From: Vitrella brassicaformis
Lineage: Eukaryota; Sar; Vitrellaceae
Direction of reading: 5' to 3'
Length of the DNA: 64,000 nt
NCBI GenBank assembly: GCA_001179505.1
Contig: CDMY01000398.1
Location: 19,123-83,122, forward strand
The notes beneath the pieces were generated by a model. It was not told the DNA's origin. It did not search any database and saw nothing but the letters and a program-made list of their open reading frames with translations. Position 1 is the stretch's first letter; every line of letters begins with the position of its first letter. Of the stretch, positions 52,115 to 62,300 are shown one piece after another. The position numbers were made by a program, and so were the translations under genes.

Positions 52115-52902
52115 TCAGGCAGTGGCCACGACGCCACAGTCGGCGATCTTCACCTGGCGAGAAGAATTAGAAGGGGTTAGGCGTGCCATGCACACATGTG
52201 CTGTGCGTCCATCGCATCGTGTGTTATGTGCGGTAGGGGTGTGTGTGTGTGTGTGGGCGTACCGTCTTGGCAGGCTTTCCCGACTGGCTGCCGTATGACT
52301 CGATGGTCGTCACAATGTCCATGCCCTCAACCACCTGACACACAACGTACGTAACGGACACACGACAGACAGGGAAGGCAATCAGATCAGTCGTCGGTCG
52401 CCTCAGGTGCTGTGTGGTGTGTTTGTGCGGAAGTCAGGTACCGCACCGCACCGCACCCGGCCAGCCCAGGGATCGACCTTACTGACCTTGCCGAAGACGA
52501 CGTGTCTGCCATCGAGCCAGGAGGTCTTGACGGTCGTGATGAAGAACTGAGACCCATTCGTATTGGGGCCTTCATAACACCACACACACACACACAGAGG
52601 TGGATGGTTGTGTGTGCGCGCTGAGTGGCCGGCCTGTGTGTGTGTGTGTGTACCAGCGTTGGCCATGGAGAGGATGCCGGGACCAGTGTGCTTGAGCTTG
52701 AAGTTCTCGTCGTCAAACCTATGTAGAACGATTTGATTGACAGACAGGGGTAAAGTGTGTGTGTGTGTCTGTGTGAGTGTACCTCTCTCCGTAAATGGAT
52801 TTGCCGCCCGTGCCGTTTCCCTGAGTAAAGTCGCCGCCCTGGATCATGAAGTTTGGGATGATCCGATGGAACGTGCTCCCCTTGTAAGCAAGAGCCTTCC
52901 CT

Positions 52903-52933
<31 letters not shown>

Positions 52934-53493
52934 CACACACACACACAGAGCACGACAGACACATGGACCATGCCATGCACTCGGTGCGTTGGGCGCATGT
53001 GCATGTATGTGTGCATCTCACCGGCGGTGTCCGATTTGTCTCCGAGTGCAAGATGTTTGAAGTTCTCCACCGTCTTGGGCACCACATCGCCAAACAGACC
53101 TATCACGATCCGCCCGGCGGGCTTGCCCTCTATGTCAATGTCGAAATACACCTGCACACACAAGCTCACACTCACGCGACCGCGTGTGGGCGTCTGGCGT
53201 CTTCTTGCGTAGGTACCTTCTCAGTGATTTTTGGATCAGGCGCCGCGGCACACAAAGCGATGCCCGCCACAAACAGCGCTCCGCACAGCTGAAAAGGAGA
53301 GACGCATACATATGCAGAGAAGAAGCCACAGCACACGAGACACACTGTGAGCTGAGATCTGCCGTCTTGTCGTCTGCCTGAGTGCTGCTGCTCTGCTCTT
53401 TCGCTGTCTGTCTGTCTCGTCGGCTGGCACGGGCTGTCTGCGTGGCCACCGCAACGGACACCACACGGGCTGACGCACACGCACCTTCATCAT
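52115..53493 (-). CDS. secreted cyclophilin-type peptidyl-prolyl isomerase (CypB-like)
   Basis: Exon 1 is only MMK, spliced to [19 protein letters not shown], a clear signal peptide made across the junction. The mature enzyme follows family order: [51 protein letters not shown] with the catalytic Arg, [59 protein letters not shown] and a last exon [11 protein letters not shown] stopping at 52115. All catalytic-site motifs (FHRIIP, QGGDF, GSQFFIT, WLDGRH) are present. There is no C-terminal ER retention signal, so it should be secreted or sit in a post-ER compartment. Introns are short with TG-rich 3' ends; one (about 52905-52950) is mostly a CA/TG array. Confidence 0.93.
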
Positions 53494-53813
53494 GGCAGAT
53501 GGCCAACGGACAGCAGGAAGGAGTAGAGGAAATGGCACCGGTCACCGGCACGGAGAGTGGCAGGCAGGGAAGCTAGGACAAGCGAGGAACCGGGTCGGCG
53601 ACGAACGGATCTTTCGATCACACGTGTGATGATCGAACCGACGAGATGGAACTTGACGTACACGATCACAACGACGTGCTGCCGATGCAGGCAGGAGTGC
53701 TCAGAGGATGTCCAGATTCAAAGGCGGAAGGCGTCGCCGTGCGAGCTTAGAAGTGAAGGCGAAGGCAGATCTATCCGATGTGATCCTGCCGAGCTCCGTC
53801 AGATGCGGCCGGG
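53494..53813. other. head-to-head promoter region of cyclophilin and exonuclease genes
   Basis: About 320 bp with no repeats or exons of note; probably holds both promoters and 5' UTRs. Confidence 0.4.
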
Positions 53814-55890
53814 ATGAATGCAGCGCGCCATCTTTGCCACTCGGCGGCCAACGGCGTCCGCCTCGTCTGTCGGGCAGCTTCGTCATCGGCAGCGGCATCA
53901 TCGGCATCAGCAGCAGCAGCAACGATGACAGTGAGGCGCCGTGTGAGCATCGTGAGCGATGCGGAGGAGTGCTGTCGAGAGGTGGATGACCATCTGCGGG
54001 GCTGTGACCGGGTGGCCATGGACTGCGAAGGCGTCATGCTGGGGCGGTTTGGGCGGCTCTGCCTCGTGCAGGTGAGGCGGGTGGGGTGGCCAGACCACAT
54101 GGATGGATGACAGACAGCAAATTATATTGACGGTAGACAGACACGTGGATGACTAGACAGCTTTGCGATGCTGTGTGTGTGTGTCATGGATTGTATGTGT
54201 GTGTGGTCAGTTGTCAACTCGCGAGCGGATATTGGTGTGTGACGCGCTCAAGACGGGTGTGGTGGAGGCGCTCAAGCCGATACTTAGCGACCCGAACATC
54301 ATCAAGGTAGGTGAGCCCCGCCACGCACACATCAAATCAAGACAGCAGCTGCCTGCCTGCCTTGATGCATTCATGTGCGTGTGTCGTGTCAGGTGTGCCA
54401 CGACTGCCGTGAGGACTCATCCGCCCTCTACCACCAGCACGGCGTCCTTCTGCGGAGCGTCTTCGACACGCAGGTCGCCTACAGGCTGCACCTCCAGAGG
54501 ACGCGCACAGACCAGGGCAAAGGAATGGCAGAGGGGAGCTCGCCCTACGACGAGCACGGCGGCAGCGATAGCAGCGCCTATGCCTTCGATGCGCCACTGG
54601 CCGTGCCGCTCAAAGCTTTCCTCGACATCAGGTGGCCTGGTGTGGCGCATGGATGGGCATGGATGGATGGATGGATGGCTATCATAGGGAGCGGTTTGGT
54701 TTCTGTGTGTATCAGCACGCCGCCGTCTCGTGAGATGAAGCAGCGGATGAGCGACGATCCGACTCTGTGGTTCCGCCGGCCGCTGGGTGCCGACCTGCTT
54801 CGGTATGCCATGGAGGGGGTGCGGCACCTCATACCTCTCATGGACGCAATGACGCGCAAGGGCAGCAGTGCTGCCGCTACGGGCGGTGCTGGTGGTGGTG
54901 GCAGTGATGCACAAATCGGTCGGTCGGTCAGCCAGGGAATGAATGGATGGATGGATGGATGGATGGAGGGACAGATGACCATTGTGTTGTGTTGACTTGT
55001 GCTGTGCAGATGTGGATAGTGTGTTGAGTGCGTCGCAGCGGTATGTGGATTACCGTGTGTTGAATAGCGGCTTCGATAGGCCGGCAGACATCGCCACCAG
55101 AGGGACTAATGTACAGGGTGGGTGCGGGGCGCCAACACACACACACACACACAGACAAGAGTGCATGTGTGTGTTTGTAGGTGTGCTGGTGTCTCGTGTG
55201 CCGTCCAAGCTGCTGTTCAAGCTCAATTGTGGCCGGCAGGGAGTGGTGTCGACGCTGTCAGCCATCAAGCGGTTCAGGGATGTGCAGATTGGTACGAATG
55301 CGCAGAGAGCAGGGAAGCACCACACAGTCTACGTCTGTCTGTCTGTGTGTCTGTCTGTCTGCAGGTGAGGTGGCTGACTGTGTGGTGTCGAATGTCAGCG
55401 TCGACGGCAACTACGTCTACCTCGACAGGTAGGTACCTACACACACTGCCACACACACACACACACACACTCTCACACACACACACACACATCTGTGTGT
55501 GTGCCTGTCTGTGTATGTATCTGCCACCACTCATTCATCGATCAATCAGGTTTGATGCGCTTCACGACTACTGGAGCCTCAAACAAAGGTATGCGTGTGT
55601 GACACACACAGCACCAATGCGCCAACATGACATCCAAGTCTGTGTCGTGTGTGTGTGTGTGTGTGTGGGTCTCAGGCCAAAGAGCCACTACCGCCCCACC
55701 CGACAAGCGGTGGGAGAGCGAGGGGCCCACAGTACTGCACACCCCATCCACCTCCCACCCACCACCTGTCTGCCCGTCTGCCTTTTCTTGTCCTTTTCAG
55801 GACGAGCATGAAACGGCAGACCCTCTCCTGGTGCCGCAGGTCGACCCCACAGACCACGACGCACACATGCACCAAGACGACGGCCGGTGA
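53814..55890 (+). CDS. 3'-5' exonuclease-domain protein (EXD1/Egalitarian-like)
   Basis: The start at 53814 gives MNAARHLCHSAANGVRLVC and an Ala/Ser-rich leader, possibly mitochondrial. The DnaQ/RNase D-type domain then reads VAMDCEGVMLGRFGRLCLVQ (Exo I: Asp and Glu of D-x-E), ERILVCDALKTG, LSDPNIIKVCHDCREDSSAL (Exo II, with Asp) and SVFDTQVAYRLHLQRT. A helical C-terminal half includes WFRRPLGADLLRYAMEGVRH, YVDYRVLNSGF, SRVPSKLLFKL, DCVVSNVSVDGNYVYLD and YWSLKQRPKSHYRPTRQA. The last exon reads DEHETADPLLVPQ, in phase, to 55890. Domain order and the R-x-P-L-x-x-x-L-L-x-Y-A-segment match EXD1/Egalitarian-type proteins, which bind or process RNA. Exon 2-9 boundaries use TG-rich acceptors. Confidence 0.8.
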
Positions 55891-56546
55891 GTGACCGACC
55901 CAGTGGATGAGTGAACGCAGTTGCCGGCTGCCACGCCATGGCTGGGTCTCACACACGGGCAAGGCAGTGTAATCGATGCCATTCATGGTTGCGCAGTGGG
56001 CTGTGTCGGTCGGTTGTGTTGGTGTGCATTTTTGGCACTGCGTACGTAATGAGGACTGACTGTGAGATAGATATGACAACCTTGATTGTCTGTCCCAGCT
56101 GGGCTGCAGCTATTGTGCAATGTGTGTCGAAGGCTGGTGGCTGAATGTCATTGGCAACGGCATCATGCGTCTGCACATTGGTTCGATTACGGACCATCAT
56201 GCCTCGGTGACGTCACTCGCATCCAAAATGTCACACATACACACGCGCACACACCGGGCGCCGCATACGTACAAAAGAGACCACACCGCTCAGTCAGTCG
56301 TGAGCCGTCCATACTATACAGAACGACACATGAGTGGACACATTGATAAAGAATCGCTGTCTGTCCCAACAAAAAAGCCTCTCAATCAGCATCACATGGA
56401 AAATCAATCTCGGAGCCATACAAACACTCAGACTGACGTCAGGGAGATTCACACAGAGATGCACACACGAATGTTTCGTCCCCTTTGCTCTGCGCTCTAC
56501 TCCCCATTTCCGCTGCTCACCTGTCACTTCGGCACGATTCGTTGAT
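55891..56546. other. intergenic between convergent genes, no gene seen
   Basis: Short CA repeats near 56235-56255. No exon is supported. Confidence 0.45.
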
Positions 56547-57909
56547 TCATAATTCGATTCCGAATCGCCAGCCCTCCTCCCTGGCTGCCTCGTTAACTTC
56601 TTGCAGCACATCGCCAAGCCCCCAACACATGCCCTCCCGGCTGCTGCTGCTGCTGCTCCTGCTGCTGGCCTGCCGAATGCACTTGTAAGCCGCAGACAGG
56701 TAGCCGTCGACCAGCCCGTTGATGCGGTCACTGAAGAGCCGCTCGCCGATGGGAATGCAGGCAGTGGGCGGGCTGCCCACGCCGATGAGCGCCTCGATGG
56801 TATGAGTGACGTCATCGAGCAGGGGCGCGGTCGCCCGTGCGGGCAGGAGGGCGGTCTTGACGGCGATGCTGACCTGCATCGGCAGGTCATGCTGCAGATA
56901 GTCACGGTATGCCGCCCGCAGCCGCGTTTGTTTCCATGTATCCAGTGGTTCCACCCCCCCAAAGTTCATCCATAAAGGCACCAATGGCGGCCTGAAACCG
57001 CCCCTCAGCGACGCTCCGTTGCGCAGCAGCAGCCGAAGCGCAGAGGGATCAGTGCTGTCTGACCGGGCCGCATAGTAGAGGGGGGTGCGATCAGTGGATG
57101 GCTCTGCATCGTGGACGATGCACCGGCCGGTCTTGCGGATGAGGTAATCCATGAGGTCTAGCTGTGAAGAAAGGTCAGCAAGGGGGTGGGCACAGAAGCT
57201 GTGCAAGGCCGTGGGATGGTGGCAGTCTCTGTGCGGAAGCTCATACGCGGGGGCGTCGAACAAGATGGCGGCCCTCCCGCCCATTCGCACCAGTCTCTTA
57301 GCCATCCTGAGCTTCTCGGCAGACGACACACTGCCGTCGAGTGGATAAAAGGCCACACGCCACAGCAGCGGACCCGCAGCCTTGAGATCGAGATCGGGGT
57401 CATCCAGCAGCATCTGGGCGACGTCATATCGGCCACGGATAATGGCAAGCTCGACAGGGGGGCCGAACGCGCAGCCCTTGAAGTTGATGTCAGCGCCTCT
57501 CTCGAGAAGCAGCCGGATGATGTCCAGACTGTCAGCCGTCCTGTGGTGCTCGACGGCCGTTTGAATAAGGCTCTCTGACTCCAGCTGCACGAGGCTGTAG
57601 TCCTCCTCAAATATCCGATAGGTCGCGATGAACTTGGCGTCGGCTCCTCCTTCCAGCAGCTGAGTGGCCCTCTCCAGAGTGAGTGTGCCATTCCTGAGAC
57701 CCTTGGCGAGCTTTCGAGTGGCGGCATCTTCCGGGATTGGAGTGCTTGGAGTGGGAGCAATATCCAGGAAATCCAACGAAAGCGCCGGCTTGCGGGAGAA
57801 AAAACAGGACAACAAGCCTGAGAATGAACAGAGACAAACACCGTGTGACCCGCAGGGAATGTGCAGCTGTGTCGTGTGCTGTGTGTAGTGTGGCCAACGC
57901 ACCTCCCAT
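56547..57909 (-). CDS. ankyrin-repeat protein with N-myristoylation motif
   Basis: Exon 1 is 7 nt (57909-57903), joined in phase 1 across an 85-nt intron (57818-57902) to one large exon, giving 425 residues. The start reads MGGLLSCFFSRKP: Gly2, Ser6 and Cys7 fit N-myristoylation and palmitoylation. The body contains degenerate ankyrin-type repeats (LDIIRLLLERGADINFKG, PPVELAIIRGRYDVAQMLL, RTPLYYAARSDSTDPSALRL, LLRNGASLRGG). The C-terminal ~150 residues are of unknown fold and include a Ser-rich run near 56635-56660. An alternative start further upstream in the same frame as the large exon (57902, retained intron) would give a less sensible N-terminus. Likely a membrane-associated scaffold. 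Confidence 0.72.
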
Positions 57910-58201
57910 GTTGTGTGCTGAATGTGGATGAGACAATGCAGCCAGGCAGCACGGAAAGCAAGATGCGCTGTTCACAGCGACGCAGCCTCCGACAACCACA
58001 CCTCAGGCACGAGCTGCAATGAATGTAATCACAGACATCAACAGGCGGGAAGCGTGTGACGAAATGCCATTCCATTCACCACACCTGCGTTGTTTTCTGC
58101 CCCTCGGCGCGTTGCTCTGAAGCCCGGTCGGTCGGTCATGCGTTTGACGCCTTTTCCTCGGCTCAGCGCGAGCTTTTGTGAGACTGCTAGCTAAACCTCA
58201 G

Positions 58202-58211
58202 AAACCCTAAA
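58202..58211 (+). promoter_or_regulatory. telo-box-like AAACCCTAAA
   Basis: A single AAACCCTAAA between two divergent genes, about 115 bp before the two-unit telomere repeat at 58325. Confidence 0.35.
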
Positions 58212-58272
58212 GGTGCACTTTTCCTTTTCGGCTTCATGACGATGTCAAGCGCCCGCTGGTGGTTCGAACGGT

Positions 58273-59363
58273 GTGCTTGTCGAGCCGCGCGGCACAGTAT
58301 CTCGCGAGCATAGTAAATTCGATCAAACCCTAAACCCTAAACCGCAACCGATTATCAGCCTTATTAACTTTCCACCACACAATAACCAACCAACCACCTC
58401 CAGCTCGAGCTCCTCGGGATCCACGGCCGCCGAAGGCGGCCGGCACAATACTAGGCGCTTTTACATCCCTCTGGGTTGGCATGGAACTCCGCTCGGGGAA
58501 GGTGAGAGAAAGCACAGCAACGAGGAATCGAACTTTCACAGTCAGCTTGGTGCTGTGCTGTTTGACGCCTGTCAGCCTCTGCCGGTGGAGCAGGACAGGG
58601 CCCACAGAGCCGCTGCTCAGAGGCGGTCCGAGGCGAGAAAGAAAGCCTTGGCCGAGCGCAAGCAAGAGGCGGCCAAGGAGGCGGCGCGTCGTAGGATTCT
58701 CAAACGGGAGGAGCATGCTCGCTTCAAAGCCAAGTGAAAGCGCGAGCGTCAAGAACGCCTACAAGAGGCGGAAGGTGTGTTCAAGAAGCAGTTCCCGCTG
58801 TTCCGCCCGCAAGTGGGTGTGGACCAAGAACTACCGCACCGCACGGCTGCTGAGACAGCACTGGGCGAAGCTCGAGCACGGTGGGTACTCTATACACATC
58901 GGTACGTACCTGCGTAATCACTTGTGGTCTCCCGTCTGTGTGTGTGGGTTGGCTCGTGTTGGCTGCAGCATTTCGTCCTTTGCGCCCAACATATGTTTGG
59001 ACGAAAAGCTTTGGGATCGGCTTCACCCTCAAGAGAAAGGGAAAATGGGGATAGCGGGTGTTGATTTCGCCGCGCATCCACAAGCTGCACGACAAGGACC
59101 GGAGGGATGGGTCTGAGAGGTGGATCTGCAGCCCTGGGAGGGATCTGTGGGAAATCCTCGAGGACGGTGAGTGGCGGAGGGAGGGGGGCGACCGACTGCT
59201 CTCGACGGAAGGCACTCGTACACGTGTATGTGCATGTGTGGCTTTGTGTGGTGCGCATGCAGGCTGGCCGAAAGGTGTGCGAGCCGTGCACGAGCCCTAC
59301 GTTCAGAAGCTGGTCCTCGGCAGGAAGGGCAGCAAGAAGAGGAAAGGGCTCCCCAAAGCATAG
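58273..59363 (+). pseudogene. basic-protein gene with two in-frame stops, probable pseudogene
   Basis: Codon structure suggests one coding frame: a Lys/Arg/Ala-rich coiled-coil exon (EARKKALAERKQEAAKEAA and RRRILKREEHARFKAK), then TGA at 58735-58737, then KRERQERLQEAEGVFKKQ and FPLFRPQVGVDQ in the same frame. After a TG-rich intron, FRPLRPTYVWTKSFGIGFTL is followed by TAG, then VLISPRIHKLHDKDRR and SERWICSPGRDLWEILED. A last exon GWPKGVRAVHEPYVQKLVLG ends RKGLPKA at 59363. Both stops could arise by a single C-to-T change (CGA to TGA, CAG to TAG). I do not recognise the family; the charge suggests nucleic-acid or ribosome association. A missed intron or a sequencing error could also explain either stop. 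Confidence 0.45.
58325..58343 (+). repeat. short interstitial telomere-type repeat (CCCTAAA)
   Basis: Two and a half units of CCCTAAA, the plant/alga-type telomere repeat, near the 5' end of the next gene. It may be a telo-box promoter element rather than a relic telomere. Confidence 0.6.
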
Positions 59364-62300
59364 ATAGTGTTATAGATCGCATTCTCGGCTTCTTTTTCGT
59401 CGCAGCGGTCTGATGTGTGTGTGCAAGGCGGCTGTGCTGTCTTTTTGGTGTTGAGTGCTGATTGATTGAGAGAGGCAGGATGGCACTCAGTGGGTGGCCT
59501 ATTTGTCATGTGGCCGTCGTCTTGTGTCTGGGCGCGGCGCGATTGTCTTTTTCCGGTTTCTGAGCCTTGTCTTCGTGTGGCCGACTGCCATGTGGTGCTG
59601 TATTCTTGTGTGGTCTGGGTGGTGTACACAACACGTGGCTGTCGTGTGGATTTCTCGGCTCTTTGCCTGACCTGACGTCATTGGTTCAATCAATCAATAC
59701 TTGTAATGGTATGGTGTTTGTTGTCTGGTCTGTCTGATGTCTGGAGGACACGTGCACATGTAAGGATGCAATGATTGCATCATTCACGGACGGACATCCA
59801 GACAGGGGGACGGACATCATGACGAAGGAACGAATGAATGAGTCCCATCTATCCATCCATCCATCCATCTTGGCCTGCACTCACTCACTCACTCACTCAC
59901 AGATTGGCTGGCTTAACTTGTGCGTGCACTCAGTCGGTCGCTCGCTCGGTCAACGGGACGGGCCGCATCACATACCAAACACATACACACACCCATACCA
60001 TAACAGCCGCCATTGCAATGCACAGTGTCCGTCTGTTCGTTCGTGTGTCATGCAGTCAGCCATATCAAATGGATGGAGGGATGCCATGGCATCGACGTAG
60101 GTGAGCCCGGCAGGGAAGGAGGAAGATGGCAAATGGCATGTCAGTCAGTCAGTCGGTCGCGTCACACTTTACGTACGTCACACATTCACTCACTCACTGA
60201 GACAGACGTCCATAAATCAGTCACCGACCGCACCACTCACTCACCCACCCAGTCAGTCAGTCACCACACCGAGAGGAACCAACCTCTCACCCACCCACCC
60301 ACAATCACTCACTCCCACACTGACGCCCACACTCACACTCACACAACAGACAGACAGCACACAGAGGGAGAGAAGAGAGTTATGCACAGGGGGATCCATC
60401 GGATGGAAAAGGGTTGGTGCGGTGCATGGCGATCAATCAATCTGACAGGCCAGCCAGGCAGGCAGGCCACGACCGACCGACCGACCGACAGGCAGGCACC
60501 CATGCATCCACCCCTCCATCCATCCATCTATCCATGTGTCGATACCCACAACTCATCCATCCATCCATCCATCAGCATGTGCATGCGCTTAAATGCGTCC
60601 GTCCGTCCGTCCGTCCGTCATCTAATCGGCGGTGCTCTGCGTGTCCGGTCTGCTGTTCTCGCTATGTGTGTGTATCCTGTGCCTGCCCGCCCGCCTGCCT
60701 GCCTGCCTGCCTGAGCGCCTGAGCGCTTCGCGACGACGTAAATAAGCAGCGCTCTCTCTCTCCCTCCCTCTCTCGCCTCTGTCCCATCTCATCCATATAC
60801 TCATTGCAATCGACCGATAAACCCGAGGCACGTCATGTGTGGGTGTTAAAAATCGCCACAAATACACACACACACGCACACATACACACAGACATGCACA
60901 TACGCATTCGCACGATACCCCCCACCCCCTCACTGCCCCCCACTGAGTTGGCTGGCTTTTAAAGCGTGATGTGACGTGATACGTGGTGTCGGACGCATTG
61001 CTTAGTTGTAGCTAGCATGAGAGAACTTGCGACACGGAGAGAATATGCACACGAGCGGCCGCAGACACCCCACCCCACCCCCCATGCATAGTAAGTTTTC
61101 CCCCACGTATCGATGAATGAATGAACGAATGAACAGAGAAATAGCCCCAGGAATGAGTGAGGTCCCTTTACACACATACATATGCACACACATACATCCG
61201 CACACACAAGGGAGGCACAAATAAGGCAGTAGACAGACAGACAGAGATGGAGGTGTGGGGAGAGGTAGCTGAAGAGAGAACGTGCACACACAGCACAATA
61301 ACTTCCAGAGCCGAAAGACAGCCAGCCAGGTAGGTAGGTAGGTATCCACTTATATGCACAGACGCGCCCTCACACAACACCACACCACCCCACCCCCGCG
61401 CTTGCCGACCAGCAGGCAGAGCACGGCCACCATGAAGGAATGAAGGGATCATGTAAGAGAGAGTAGTCAGTCAGTCAGTAAGAAAGGACGGCGAACGATG
61501 AAGTCAGTAAGTACCCCCCCACACTTCGCCCCGTATGCCCCCACCCATCCCCACACCCACAGACAGACGCCGCACACGAATCACGTCCGTCCCTCCGTGC
61601 GTCCATTGTGTCCCCGATGGAATGAGTGAGTGCCCTTATACCCTCAGTTGACGGACTTACACCGATGCACGCACTTTGCCAGCTCCTCACTCTCAGGCCA
61701 TGCACGCACGAACAAGTCGAGTCGGCCCTTCCCCATCCATTCTTCCATCCATCGGTCGGCCCGTCTGTGCGCAGGAGTGTTGTGCGCATCCGTCAGACAG
61801 GCAGACAGACAGACAGACAGAGACAGAGACAGAGATGGGAGGGCCTAGCGTAGTCAGGATCTCTCTCTCTCTCTCTATGTACCGTACTGACGTATGGTAC
61901 ACACACACATCCCCCCACGTCACCCCACACACGTCAGTCACCCCACAGCAAAGCATCGAAAGTAAAATGTCGAGAGGAGTGACGACGGACAGATGCGGTC
62001 GTCAGTCCGCTCGTCGTGCCCAACCCGACACACACACAACACCACACACAACACGACACCCACACGACCCTTCTCCCCTCCTTCCCTCGCTCCCTCCCTA
62101 TATCTCTCTCTCTCTCTCGGCAGATGGCGACAAATCTTCCTTCTCTCCATCTATGCACGAACGCATCGCATTCACGTCCCTCACGGCAAGTGTACGCTCA
62201 CTCGACCATCTATCTATCTATCTATCTTCCTTCATACCAGACGGCCCTTGCCTGTGTGTTCGTGTGATCCTCGGTGCTCCGGTGTGATGTAATGTGTTGT

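Noticed and set aside
58255-58275. GGTTCGAAC, a possible tRNA T-loop
   Set aside because: Flanking bases are not complementary and no A-box or anticodon arm is visible upstream.
59880-60620. Short regular repeats resembling a CRISPR array
   Set aside because: Units are tetranucleotide microsatellites without repeat-spacer structure, in a eukaryotic genome.
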